64,000 nucleotides of DNA from Streptomyces hundungensis. GTDB taxonomy: Bacteria > Actinomycetota > Actinomycetes > Streptomycetales > Streptomycetaceae. Both the position numbers and the translations under genes were made by a program. The stretch is taken from NCBI RefSeq assembly GCF_003627815.1, contig NZ_CP032698.1, positions 7,130,001 through 7,194,000 on the forward strand, in the 5' to 3' direction. Below, one piece after another: positions 7,312 through 15,726 of this stretch (its first letter is position 1; each line of letters begins with the position of its first letter). Under the pieces are notes generated by a model. It worked only from the letters and a program-made list of their open reading frames with translations. It did no database searches and was not told the DNA's origin.

Positions 7312-8652
7312 GTGCTAGGAGAATATCGGATCGAAGGCCGTCGCGCATCGGAGATTGCCGAGAGCGTGGAGCGCGCGGTGGGTTCCGGCGGGCTCGAACC
7401 GGGTCAACTGCTGCCCCCGCTCAGGGAGTTGGCCACCGAGCTCGGCGTGAACCCCAACACCGTCGCGGCCGCCTATCGGCTGCTTCGCGACCGAGGGGTC
7501 ATCGAGACGGCGGGCCGCCGCGGCAGCCGCGTGCGGCCGAGGCCCGCGAGCACCGCCCGCGACCTGATCCGCGCGGACGTGCCCGAGGGGGTACGGAACA
7601 TCGCCGACGGCAATCCGGACCCGCGGTTCCTGCCCCCGCTCGCGAAGGCCCTAGCGGCCGCCGCCCACGACAACGCGGCCCAGCCCGGCCGGTATCTGTA
7701 CGGGCAGGAGCCCGTGGACGCGGAGCTCGCCCGGCTCGCCCGCGCGGCCTTCGATAAGGGGGGTGTGCCGGACGGACCGGTCGGGGTGCTCTCCGGATCG
7801 CTCGACGCCATCGAGCGGGTGCTCAGCGCCCATCTGCGGCCGGGCGACGCCGTGGCCATCGAGGACCCGGGCTGGGGCGCGCTGCTCGACCTCGTACCGG
7901 CGCTCGGCCTGAAACCCGAACCCATGGAGCTCGACGAGGAAGGCCCGCTGCCCGAAGGGCTCGAACGGGCCCTCGCCGCGGGGGCCCGGGCCGTCGTCGT
8001 CACCTGCCGGGCGCAGAACCCGACCGGCGCGGCCGTGAGCGCGGCCCGCGCCCGGGCCCTGCGCGCCGTGCTCGCCGCGCACCCCGGGGTGCTGCTCATC
8101 GAGGACGACCACGGCCACGGCATGGTGGACCTGCCCCTGCACACCATCGCGCCGGCCACCCGGCACTGGGCGTTCGTACGGTCGGTGGCCAAGGCGTACG
8201 GGCCGGACCTGCGGCTCGCCGTCCTCACCGGGGACGCCGTCACGCTCGACCGGGTGCGCGGGCGCCAGCGGCTCGGCCCGGGATGGGTCAGCCGACTGCT
8301 CCAGCGGGCCGTGGTCGAGCTGTGGACCTCCGGCGCCGTCGACCCGGCGAAGGTCGCGCGCTCCTACCGCGAGCGGCGCGAAGGGCTGGTACGGGCGCTG
8401 CGGGAGCGCGGGGTCGAGGCCCAGGGGCGCAGCGGGTTCGTGGTGTGGGTGCCGGTTCCCGACGAGACGGGGGCGGTGTCCCGGCTGCTGCACGCGGGCT
8501 GGGCGGTCGCACCCGGCGCCCGCTTCCGGATGGCCTCGGCGCCCGGGGTGCGGATCACCGTGTCGAGCCTGACCCCGCGGGAGATCGGCCCGCTCGCGGA
8601 CGCCGTCGCCGCCGCGGTCGGCCCGGGCCCTGGCGCGCGCTTCGCCTACTGA
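7312..8652 (+). CDS. MocR-type GntR regulator with aminotransferase domain
   Basis: 446 residues from GTG. Residues 1-75 are a GntR winged helix (LREELATELGVNPNTVAAAYRLLRDRGVIE region). The rest is a fold-type I aminotransferase-like domain. It includes the PLP-contact motifs NPTGAAVS and IEDDHGHG, and the expected PLP lysine K294 in SVAKAYGPDLR. MocR proteins sense PLP or PLP-adducts and control B6 salvage, GABA or taurine genes. The divergent FMN-binding protein gene is the obvious target. Its 3' end overlaps the convergent EamA gene by seven bases. Confidence 0.92.
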   Translation: MLGEYRIEGRRASEIAESVERAVGSGGLEPGQLLPPLRELATELGVNPNTVAAAYRLLRDRGVIETAGRRGSRVRPRPASTARDLIRADVPEGVRNIADGNPDPRFLPPLAKALAAAAHDNAAQPGRYLYGQEPVDAELARLARAAFDKGGVPDGPVGVLSGSLDAIERVLSAHLRPGDAVAIEDPGWGALLDLVPALGLKPEPMELDEEGPLPEGLERALAAGARAVVVTCRAQNPTGAAVSAARARALRAVLAAHPGVLLIEDDHGHGMVDLPLHTIAPATRHWAFVRSVAKAYGPDLRLAVLTGDAVTLDRVRGRQRLGPGWVSRLLQRAVVELWTSGAVDPAKVARSYRERREGLVRALRERGVEAQGRSGFVVWVPVPDETGAVSRLLHAGWAVAPGARFRMASAPGVRITVSSLTPREIGPLADAVAAAVGPGPGARFAY

Positions 8653-9620
8653 CCCCGCTTGGCGCGCGGACGGCTCTGAGTGAGCGCCGCGCCCGCCAGC
8701 ACGACGGCCGCCCCCACCGGCGTGTTCCAGCTCAGGCTCTCGCCGAGGACCACGACGCCCGCGGCCGTGGCGATCACCGGAATGAAATAGGTGACCATCT
8801 GCGCGGTCGTCGGGCCCACCTCGTTCACGAGCCCGTACTGGACCAGCACCGCGAGACCCGTGCCGAGCGCCCCCAGCGCGGCCACGGCCAGCGACGGCAC
8901 GAGCGGGAAGGCATGCGGAAAACCGGCGAACAGCGGGGTTACCAGGGCGAGTTGAAGGCTCGCCACACCGAGCTGGGAGCCGATCAGGGAGAGATTGGAG
9001 TGGCCGCCGCCCGCCAGGGTGCGCCGGACGTAGATCCAGCCGATCGGGTAGCAGAGCGAGGCGAGCAGGGCCAGCGCGGTGCCCGTGACGTCCAGGCCGT
9101 GGAAGCCCTGCCACGCGCCGAGCACGGTCAGCACCCCGAGGAATCCGAGCCCGAGCCCCGCCACCCGGCGGCGGGTCGGCCGGTCCTCGGAGAGCGCCAC
9201 CATCGACAGGGCCATGCCCCACAGCGGCGAGGTCGCGTTGCAGATGCCGGCCAGCGTCGACGGAATGGTCAGTTCCGAGTAGGCGAACAGGGAGAACGGC
9301 GCGGCGTTGAGCAGCAGCGCCGCCACCGTGAGGTGCAGCCAGGTACGGCGCCCGCGCGGCAGCCGCTCCCGCTTGACGGCCATCGCCACCGCGAGCACCA
9401 GGGTGCCGAACATTAGCCGCCCGAGGGTGACCTGGAACGGGGCGTACCCATCGGTGCCCACCTTGATCAGCAGAAAGCTGAAGCCCCAGATCAGCGAGAG
9501 CCCCGCGAACCGCAGGCGCCAGTCCAGGGCCGGACGGCGGCGGACGGTCGGCGTCGGGGACGGCGGGAGCGAGGTGGAGGGCGTGGAGGGCGTGGGCCGG
9601 GGCGGGGTGGCGGTGCTCAT
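8646..9620 (-). CDS. EamA/DMT family exporter (3)
   Basis: 324 residues from MSTATPP; an ATG four codons earlier (9632) is also possible. The Pro/Thr-rich N-terminal tail of about 30 residues precedes ten membrane helices, with the first repeat FAGLSLIWGFSFLLIKVG and the C-terminal GESLSWNTPVGAAVVLAG. It is divergent from a LysR regulator gene 75 bases away, which probably controls it. Confidence 0.88.
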   Translation of the reverse strand: MSTATPPRPTPSTPSTSLPPSPTPTVRRRPALDWRLRFAGLSLIWGFSFLLIKVGTDGYAPFQVTLGRLMFGTLVLAVAMAVKRERLPRGRRTWLHLTVAALLLNAAPFSLFAYSELTIPSTLAGICNATSPLWGMALSMVALSEDRPTRRRVAGLGLGFLGVLTVLGAWQGFHGLDVTGTALALLASLCYPIGWIYVRRTLAGGGHSNLSLIGSQLGVASLQLALVTPLFAGFPHAFPLVPSLAVAALGALGTGLAVLVQYGLVNEVGPTTAQMVTYFIPVIATAAGVVVLGESLSWNTPVGAAVVLAGAALTQSRPRAKRGQ

Positions 9621-9682
9621 GACGACCACCATCGCGCCTCGGTACTACGTAGCACAAGCGAGACTTAGCGAGATGGTTCGGT

Positions 9683-9688
9683 TAGCAT
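9683..9688 (+). promoter_or_regulatory. leaderless -10 element of the lysR gene
   Basis: TAGCAT lies seven bases before the ATG at 9696, consistent with a leaderless transcript. The surrounding divergent region also has the dyad TTAGCGA (9665-9671) and TCGCTTA (9688-9694), nearly complementary, a candidate LysR box. Confidence 0.45.
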
Positions 9689-9695
9689 CGCTTAC

Positions 9696-10598
9696 ATGTT
9701 GAATCTGGAGCGTCTGCGCACCCTCGACGCGGTGGCCCGGCACGGCTCGGTGGGCGGCGCCGCCGACACCCTGCACGTGACCACCTCCGCCGTCTCCCAG
9801 CAGCTCGCCAAGCTGGAGCGCGAGGCCGGCCAGCCGCTGCTCGCCAAGAACGGGCGCGGGGTGCGGCTCACCGACGCGGGCCGCCTCCTCGCCGAGCACG
9901 CCGCGCGCATCCTCTCCCAAGTCCAGGTCGCGCAGGCCGAGTTGGAGGCCCAGCGGGACCGCGTCGTCGGCGAGCTCAGGATCGCGGGCTTCGCCACCGC
10001 CGCACGCGGCCTCTTCCCCGCCGCGCTGGCCTCGCTCCGCGCCGACCATCCGAAGCTGACGGTCCGCTCCGAGGAGCAGGAGGCCGACGAGTCGGTGCGG
10101 GGCGTGCTGCTCGGCGACCTCGACCTCGCGCTCGTCCTCGACTGGTACAACAAGCCGCTGCCGCTGCCCGACGGGCTCGCCAAGCGGGCCGTCCTCGACG
10201 ACGTGGCGGACGTGGCCCTGCCCGCGGGGCACCCGTTGGCCGCCCGCGAGGCGGTGGATTTGGAGGAGTTCGCCGAGGACGAGTGGATCACCTGGCCCTC
10301 GGGCGAGTTCTGCAACGAGTGGCTCCTCTTCACCCTGCGCGGCAAGGGCATCGAGCCGAGGATCGCCCATGTGGCCCGCGAACACGCCACGCAACTCGCC
10401 CTGGTCGAAGCCGGGTTGGGGGTCAGCATCGCCCCGCGCCTGGGCCGTGGCCCGGTGCCCGACGGGGTCAGGGTGGTCCCGGTGCGGGCCGCGATGAGCC
10501 GCCATGTGTACGCGGTGTGGCGCGCGGACGCCGACCGCAGACCCTCGATCCGGGCCGCGGTCGACGCGCTGGCGGCGGCGGGGCAGGGGCTGGAGTAG
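9696..10598 (+). CDS. LysR family transcriptional regulator
   Basis: 300 residues, standard length. The helix-turn-helix is at residues 1-60 (ERLRTLDAVARHGSVGGAAD, TSAVSQQLAKLE), followed by a periplasmic-binding-protein-like effector domain. It is divergent from EamA exporter (3). By the usual LysR logic it is expected to activate that exporter in response to a metabolite and to repress itself. Confidence 0.92.
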   Translation: MLNLERLRTLDAVARHGSVGGAADTLHVTTSAVSQQLAKLEREAGQPLLAKNGRGVRLTDAGRLLAEHAARILSQVQVAQAELEAQRDRVVGELRIAGFATAARGLFPAALASLRADHPKLTVRSEEQEADESVRGVLLGDLDLALVLDWYNKPLPLPDGLAKRAVLDDVADVALPAGHPLAAREAVDLEEFAEDEWITWPSGEFCNEWLLFTLRGKGIEPRIAHVAREHATQLALVEAGLGVSIAPRLGRGPVPDGVRVVPVRAAMSRHVYAVWRADADRRPSIRAAVDALAAAGQGLE

Positions 10599-10612
10599 GG
10601 GAGCGGGTGGTG

Positions 10613-10631
10613 GGCGGGCCCCGCGCCCGCC
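10613..10631 (+). terminator. hairpin after the lysR gene
   Basis: GGCGGGC (10613-10619) pairs with GCCCGCC (10625-10631) around a five-base loop, 15 bases past the lysR stop. The remaining 170 bases up to 10800 are GC-rich and degenerate, with no supported gene. Confidence 0.5.
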
Positions 10632-10800
10632 GCGGGTGGGTGCCTGAACCCGCCTCGGGTAGGCGCCCGCATCCGCAGCCGGCGGGCACGCGCACTCACA
10701 CCGGGCGCCCGCACCTACCGCCACCCGCGGTGGCCCACCCAAGGCCGCCACTCGCGGCAGGCACCCGCACCCAGGGCCGTCACAGATTCGGCCGTAGGCC

Positions 10801-11277
10801 TCAGCGCGCGAACGCGCCGCCCAGTTTGCGGAAGTCCCAGGACACCACGCGATCCGGGGTCAGCCGCAGCCACGCGTGCCGCCCGTCGTGGACCATCTCC
10901 TCCATGCCGAAGTTCTTGGCCGCGAACAGCGCCTCCACTTCGGCGAGTTCGGCGCACGGCTCACCGGTGCGCGGCGCCTCGCCGACCGGGACGACGCTGC
11001 CGCTGAGCTCCACCCCGCGCAGCTCCCCGTACTCCGTGCCGTCGTCCACCACCACCGCGACCCTCGGATCCTTGCCGAGCTGGGTCCAGCGCCGGCTACG
11101 GGTGATCGAGTACAGCCAGAGCGAGCCGCCGTGCCAGACGTACCAGAGGGGTGCGACATGTGGGCTACCGTCCGCCGAGACGGTGGCGACGCGGCAGGTG
11201 CGCCGGGCGCCGAGGAAGGCGTCGCGCTCCTCGTCACTCATCATGATCCGTCGGCCTCGGAGCTGTATGGCGGCCAT
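10801..11277 (-). CDS. pyridoxamine 5'-phosphate oxidase family protein, F420/FMN split barrel
   Basis: 158 residues from MAAIQLRGRRIMMSDEERDAFL behind GGAAGGG; the frame continues upstream without a ribosome site. The split-barrel motifs are RTCRVATVSADGSPHVAPLWYVW and DPRVAVVVDDGTEYGELRGVEL. This pattern is common in actinobacterial PPOX-class proteins that bind F420 or FMN. It is divergent from the isochorismatase-like gene and has no operon partners. Confidence 0.83.
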   Translation of the reverse strand: MAAIQLRGRRIMMSDEERDAFLGARRTCRVATVSADGSPHVAPLWYVWHGGSLWLYSITRSRRWTQLGKDPRVAVVVDDGTEYGELRGVELSGSVVPVGEAPRTGEPCAELAEVEALFAAKNFGMEEMVHDGRHAWLRLTPDRVVSWDFRKLGGAFAR

Positions 11278-11411
11278 GGCGCCTTCCCTTCCGTGCGTCG
11301 ACGGTTCCCTGACGTCCAACAACCATGCGTGCCGCCATGTGTTCTGACGGTACGTCAGGAATCATGGCGTGCTCTTCCCTCGTCGCGCAATGGCGGTTAG
11401 CCTCCGGCGCC

Positions 11412-12062
11412 ATGGCGACGAAGGAACTTCTCGCGCGGCAGCTCGATCCCGCTTCCACGGCCCTGATGACCGTCGAGTGCCAGCAAGGTGTGGTCGGGGC
11501 GGACAGTGCCCTGCCCGAACTCGCCAAACAGGCAAGGGAGTCGGGCGTACTGCACAACGTGGCGCGGCTGGTGGCCGGGGCGCACGAGGCGGGTGTCCAG
11601 GTGCTGCACGCGGTGGCCGAGCGGCGCCCTGACGGGCGCGGGGCCAACCAGAACGCGCGGCTCTTCAGGGCCGCCGAACGGCTGCCGGTGCAGCAGTACT
11701 CCGGCTCCCGGGCGGTGCGGATCGCCGAGCCGATCGAGGTGGCCGACGAGGACATCGTCGTACGCCGGCTGCACGGGCTTTCGCCCCTGTCCGGCACCGA
11801 CGTGGACCCGCTCCTGCGCAACCTGGGCTGCCGCACCCTGATCGTCACCGGGGTCTCGGCCAACGTGGCGATCCCCAACGCGGTCTTCGACGCGGTGAAC
11901 CTCGGCTACACCGCCGTGGTCGCCGCCGACGCGATCGCGGGGGTGCCGGCCGACTACACCCCCGCGATGATCCGGCACACCCTCGCCCTGGTCGCCACGG
12001 TGGCCACCACCGACGAGATCCTCGGCTGTCTGAGGGCGGGCCGCCGGGTCACGCGAGCTTGA
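11412..12062 (+). CDS. isochorismatase-like (cysteine hydrolase superfamily) protein with altered active site
   Basis: 216 residues from MATKELLARQ; a longer in-frame start exists but lies in the divergent promoter region. The fold is recognisable (TALMTVECQQGVVG, GTDVDPLLRNLG, LIVTGVSANVAIPNAVFDA). The three usual catalytic residues appear changed: the Asp of the D-x-Q motif is Glu22, the Lys position holds Arg118-Arg119, and the nucleophilic Cys position is Ala153. It may hydrolyse by a different mechanism or be non-catalytic. It overlaps the convergent Rieske gene by 14 bases. Confidence 0.82.
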   Translation: MATKELLARQLDPASTALMTVECQQGVVGADSALPELAKQARESGVLHNVARLVAGAHEAGVQVLHAVAERRPDGRGANQNARLFRAAERLPVQQYSGSRAVRIAEPIEVADEDIVVRRLHGLSPLSGTDVDPLLRNLGCRTLIVTGVSANVAIPNAVFDAVNLGYTAVVAADAIAGVPADYTPAMIRHTLALVATVATTDEILGCLRAGRRVTRA

Positions 12063-12510
12063 TCGAACCGCCCTCCACCGAGATCGCGGCGGCCGGCAGC
12101 GGGGCCGGCGCCGGGCCGGCCTTGACGCTGCCGTCCGTGACGTCGAACTTGCTGCCGTGACAAGGGCAGTTGATGGTCCCGTCCGTGACCGACGACACCG
12201 CGCAGCCCTGATGGGTGCACTTCGCGGAGAACGCCTTGAACTGGCCCGCGACGGGCTGGGTCACCACGACGCCCTCCTTGGCGAAGATCTTTCCGCCGCC
12301 CTGCGGGATGTCCGACGTCTTGCCGAGCACGCTCCCGGCGTCCTTGCCCCCGCCGTCCCCGGCGGGCGCCGCGTCCGGGGCCTTCGCCGCGCTGTCCGAG
12401 CCGCCCCCGCACGCGGTGAGCGCGGCCGCGAGCCCGGCCGCGCCCACACACGCGATGACGGTGCGGCGCGCCGGTACCTGGGCGGGTACGGGCTGCGATT
12501 CGGTGCTCAT
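12049..12510 (-). CDS. Rieske (2Fe-2S) protein, exported lipoprotein
   Basis: 153 residues. The N-terminus carries a twin-arginine start (ARRTVIACVGAAG) and a lipobox LTAC with Cys34, so a folded, Tat-exported, lipid-anchored protein is likely. The cluster ligands are present: CTHQGC (Cys98, His100) and CPCHGS (Cys115, His118). There is no adjacent cytochrome b or oxygenase gene, so its redox partner is unknown. Confidence 0.92.
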   Translation of the reverse strand: MSTESQPVPAQVPARRTVIACVGAAGLAAALTACGGGSDSAAKAPDAAPAGDGGGKDAGSVLGKTSDIPQGGGKIFAKEGVVVTQPVAGQFKAFSAKCTHQGCAVSSVTDGTINCPCHGSKFDVTDGSVKAGPAPAPLPAAAISVEGGSIKLA

Positions 12511-12665
12511 GCTGACTGTCCTCTCGACGTACGACGCGTAGCTGCGAGGGGGAGTACGGGCGCGGGAGGCGGGGCGTTCAGCGGCCGGGTGACCTGCCGG
12601 GGCCGGGCGCGGGGCGCGGAGGAAAGGAGTCGGGGGCCGCGGGGGCCGCGACGTAGCCTGTGCGC

Positions 12666-13520
12666 ATGCTCACCGAAGTCACCGCGACCCGCTACGTCAC
12701 GCCGTTGCGTGAGGGCGGGTCACTTCCGGGCATCGTCGAGGCCGACGATCTCGGAACCTATGTCATGAAGTTCACCGGGGCCGGCCAGGGCCGCAAGACG
12801 CTCGTCGCGGAGGTCATCTGCGGCGAACTCGGCCGCCGGCTCGGGCTGCGCGTCCCGGAACTGGTCACCATCCAACTCGACCCGGTCATCGGCCTGTCCG
12901 AGCCCGACCAGGAGGTGCAGGAGCTCCTGAAGGCGAGCGGCGGACTCAACCTCGGGATGGACTACCTGCCCGGTTCGCTCGGCTTCGACCCGCTCGCCTA
13001 CCAGGTGGACGCGGCCGAGGCGGGCCGGGTCGTCTGGTTCGACGCGCTGATCAACAACGTCGACCGGTCGTGGCGCAACCCGAACATGCTGGTGTGGCAC
13101 GGCGACCTGTGGCTCATCGACCACGGCGCCACGATGATCTGGCACCACAACTGGCCGGGCGCCGCCGCCTCCGCGGCCAAGCCGTACAACGCCTCCGACC
13201 ACGCGCTCGCGCCGTTCGGCCCCGATGTCGCGGCCGCGGCCGCGGCCCTCGCGCCGCTGGTGACCGAGGAGCTTCTGACCGAGGTCGCGGCCCTCGTGCC
13301 CGACGAGTGGCTGCTCGACGAGCCCGGCTTCGAGACCACCGACGCGCTGCGCCGCGCCTATGTCGAGCCGCTGCTCGCCCGCGCCGCGACGATCCACGAG
13401 CGGATCACCCTGGACGCCCCCGCCGTCACCAAGCCCTCAGGGGCCCCCGGCTGGCTGACCGATCAACTCAAGCCCTGGCCGCACCCCACCAAGAACAGCA
13501 CGAAGGACGACCACCGTTGA
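12666..13520 (+). CDS. HipA-like kinase family protein
   Basis: 284 residues. The ATG at 12666 has TAGCCT six bases upstream, a leaderless pattern; a GTG two codons earlier is possible. Kinase-like signatures are an N-terminal Lys in TYVMKFTGAGQGRKTL, a catalytic-loop-like NNVDRSWRNPNML (Asp133, Asn138/140) and a metal-binding IDHG (Asp152). HipA proteins are Ser/Thr kinases of toxin-antitoxin systems, but this short branch has no HipB-type antitoxin. It is paired with a DUF3037 gene whose TTG start overlaps the stop. Confidence 0.85.
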   Translation: MLTEVTATRYVTPLREGGSLPGIVEADDLGTYVMKFTGAGQGRKTLVAEVICGELGRRLGLRVPELVTIQLDPVIGLSEPDQEVQELLKASGGLNLGMDYLPGSLGFDPLAYQVDAAEAGRVVWFDALINNVDRSWRNPNMLVWHGDLWLIDHGATMIWHHNWPGAAASAAKPYNASDHALAPFGPDVAAAAAALAPLVTEELLTEVAALVPDEWLLDEPGFETTDALRRAYVEPLLARAATIHERITLDAPAVTKPSGAPGWLTDQLKPWPHPTKNSTKDDHR

Positions 13521-13900
13521 GCAAGCGCGATGTCTTCGAGTACGCGCTGCTGCGCGTGGTGCCACGCGTCGAGCGCGGCGAGTGTTTCAACGCGGGCGTG
13601 CTGGTCTACTGCCGCGCCCACTCCTATGTCGCGGCACGCACCCATCTGGACGAGGCGAAGCTGAGGGCGCTCGACCCGGGCGCGGACGTGCTGGGCGTAC
13701 GGGCCGCGCTGCGCGCCGTCGAGGGGGTCTGCGGCGGCGGCGAGGGCGCCGGGCAGGCGGCGGGTGACGACGCCGGGCGCCGGTTCCGCTGGCTGATCGC
13801 GCCGCGCTCCACGGTGGTCCAGCCGGGCCCGGTGCACACCGGCCTGACCGCCGACCCCGAGGCCGAGACCGAGCGGCTGCTCGACCTGCTGGTGCGCTGA
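13517..13900 (+). CDS. DUF3037 domain protein
   Basis: 127 residues. The TTG start (TTGA overlap with the upstream TGA) is chosen because MSKRDVFEYALLRVVPRVERGE is the canonical DUF3037 N-terminus and the overlap implies translational coupling. The function is unknown. The constant neighbour of this family in actinomycetes is the HipA-like kinase, so it may be a substrate or regulator of that kinase. No membrane segment or signal is visible. Confidence 0.85.
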   Translation: MSKRDVFEYALLRVVPRVERGECFNAGVLVYCRAHSYVAARTHLDEAKLRALDPGADVLGVRAALRAVEGVCGGGEGAGQAAGDDAGRRFRWLIAPRSTVVQPGPVHTGLTADPEAETERLLDLLVR

Positions 13901-13948
13901 ATCGGGCCGACCGAAGATGTGACATGCGCCGAGCGGATCCGTGGGCCG

Positions 13949-14011
13949 TTGACACCGGGTGCCAGGGCTTCTAGCGTCTCGTCTGCTGAAGCTACTAAGC
14001 GGTTGCTCAGT
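13949..14011 (+). promoter_or_regulatory. promoter and operator of the SDR operon
   Basis: TTGACA (13949-13954), 17 bases, TAGCGT (13972-13977) is a near-consensus vegetative promoter. Just past the expected start is the inverted repeat ACTAAGC (13994-14000) and GCTCAGT (14005-14011), one mismatch, four-base spacer, placed to act as a TetR-type repressor site. Confidence 0.7.
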
Positions 14012-14048
14012 CACTGAGGGCCGCGGATCCCAGGGCGAGGAGAACAGC

Positions 14049-14810
14049 ATGTCCACCACCGAGCAGCGCGTAGCCATCGTGACCGGGGCGGCGCGGGGCA
14101 TTGGCGCCGCGACCGCCGTCCGGCTTGCGGCCGAGGGCCGGGCCGTCGCCGTACTCGACCTCGACGAGGCGGCCTGCAAGGACACCGTCGACACGATCAC
14201 CGCGGCCGGCGGCCAGGCCATCGCCGTCGGCTGTGACGTGTCGGACGGCGCCCAGGTGGAGGCGGCCGTGGAGCGCGTCGCCTCCGAGCTCGGTGCGCCG
14301 ACCATCCTCGTCAACAACGCCGGCGTGCTCCGCGACAACCTCCTCTTCAAGATGAGCGAGTCGGACTGGGACCTGGTCATGAACGTGCACCTCAAGGGCG
14401 CGTTCCTGATGGCCAAGGCCTGTCAGAAGCACATGGTGGACGCCAAGTGGGGCCGCATCGTCTCGCTCTCCTCGTCCTCCGCGCTCGGCAACCGGGGCCA
14501 GGCCAACTACGCCGCCGTCAAGGCCGGCCTCCAGGGCTTCACCAAGACCCTCGCCAAGGAGCTCGGCAAGTTCGGCATCACCGCCAACGCGGTCGCGCCC
14601 GGCTTCATCGTCACCGAGATGACCGCGCAGACCGCCGCCCGGGTGGGCATGGACTTCGAGGACTTCCAGGCGGCGGCCGCGAGCCAGATCGCCGTCCAGC
14701 GCGTCGGCTTCCCCGAGGACGTCGCCCATGCCATCGCCTTCTTCACCGGCGACGCCGCGGGCTTCATCTCCGGCCAGGTCATGTACGTGGCCGGCGGACC
14801 GCTCAACTAA
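14049..14810 (+). CDS. FabG-like short-chain dehydrogenase/reductase
   Basis: 253 residues from MSTTEQRVAIVTGAARGIGAA behind GAGGAG. SDR motifs are the nucleotide-binding TGAARGIG, the structural NNAG, and the Ser-Tyr-Lys set (SLSSSSALGNRGQANYAAVKAGL). The C-terminal MYVAGGPLN is typical of 3-oxoacyl-ACP/CoA reductase-like enzymes. It is first in a two-gene operon (17-base gap) with another SDR under a near-consensus promoter carrying a TetR-like dyad, which suggests acyl-chain or lipid metabolism. Confidence 0.9.
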   Translation: MSTTEQRVAIVTGAARGIGAATAVRLAAEGRAVAVLDLDEAACKDTVDTITAAGGQAIAVGCDVSDGAQVEAAVERVASELGAPTILVNNAGVLRDNLLFKMSESDWDLVMNVHLKGAFLMAKACQKHMVDAKWGRIVSLSSSSALGNRGQANYAAVKAGLQGFTKTLAKELGKFGITANAVAPGFIVTEMTAQTAARVGMDFEDFQAAAASQIAVQRVGFPEDVAHAIAFFTGDAAGFISGQVMYVAGGPLN

Positions 14811-14827
14811 GGCGAGGGAGAAGCGAC

Positions 14828-15589
14828 ATGACTGAACTTCCCGAACTGTCCGGCAAGGTCGCCCTGATCACGGGGGCCAGCCGGGGCATCGGCTACGGCG
14901 TCGCCGAGGCGCTCGTCGCCCGCGGCGACCGGGTCTGCATCACCGGCCGCGGTGAGGACGCCCTCAAGGAGGCCGTCGAAAAGCTCGGCTCCGACCGCGT
15001 CATCGCGGTCGCGGGCAAGGCCGCCGACGAAGCCCACCAGGCCGCCGCCGTCGAGCGCACCATGGAGGCCTTCGGCCGGGTCGACTACCTGGTCAACAAC
15101 GCCGGTACCAACCCGGTGTTCGGCCCGATCGCGGAGCTCGACCTCGGCGTCGCGCGCAAGGTGTTCGAGACCAATGTGATCTCCGCGCTCGGCTTCGCCC
15201 AGCAGACCTGGAAGGCCTGGCAGCGGGAGAACGGCGGCGCGATCGTCAACATCGCCTCCATCGCCGGCGTCTCCGCCTCGCCCTTCATCGGCGCGTACGG
15301 CATGAGCAAGGCGGCCATGGTGAACCTGACGCTCCAGCTGGCGCACGAGTTCGCGCCGGTCGTCCGGGTCAACGCGATCGCCCCCGCCGTCGTCAAGACC
15401 AAGTTCGCCCAGGCGCTGTACGAGGGCCGCGAGGCAGAGGCCGCGGCGGCCTATCCGATGGGCCGGCTCGGCGTGCCGTCCGACATCGGCGGCGCCGCCG
15501 CGTTCCTCACCTCCGAGCAGTCGGCCTGGGTCACCGGACAGACCCTGGTCGTCGACGGCGGGCTCTTCCTGAACGTCGGAGTCCACTGA
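14828..15589 (+). CDS. SDR family oxidoreductase
   Basis: 253 residues from MTELPELSGKVALITGASRG; GAGGGAGAAG is the ribosome site. It has TGASRGIGYG for NAD(P) binding, NNAG, and the catalytic Ser...Tyr-x-x-x-Lys as ASIAGVSASPFIGAYGMSKAAM. The end VTGQTLVVDGGLFLNVGVH is typical of classical SDRs. It is the second gene of the SDR operon, so a shared oxidoreductive pathway acting on hydroxyacyl or keto substrates is inferred. Confidence 0.9.
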   Translation: MTELPELSGKVALITGASRGIGYGVAEALVARGDRVCITGRGEDALKEAVEKLGSDRVIAVAGKAADEAHQAAAVERTMEAFGRVDYLVNNAGTNPVFGPIAELDLGVARKVFETNVISALGFAQQTWKAWQRENGGAIVNIASIAGVSASPFIGAYGMSKAAMVNLTLQLAHEFAPVVRVNAIAPAVVKTKFAQALYEGREAEAAAAYPMGRLGVPSDIGGAAAFLTSEQSAWVTGQTLVVDGGLFLNVGVH

Positions 15590-15644
15590 GGAAGCCCCGG
15601 CGAAGGCGCTCGCCGCTCTGAGCGGATGTGCTCCCGAATGTGCC

Positions 15645-15695
15645 CAGTGCCCCGTTGAGACGGTCGGTTGACCCAGCGGGGCACTGCGGTATGGT
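15645..15695 (+). promoter_or_regulatory. promoter with overlapping inverted repeat, substrate-binding-protein gene
   Basis: TTGACC (15668-15673), 16 bases, TATGGT (15690-15695). The perfect 10-bp inverted repeat CAGTGCCCCG (15645-15654) and CGGGGCACTG (15677-15686) flanks the -35, and its right arm fills the spacer, as expected of a repressor site. It could instead terminate the SDR operon. Confidence 0.55.
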
Positions 15696-15726
15696 CTGCC
15701 GCCACGGCCGATCGAGGAGCGTGCAC

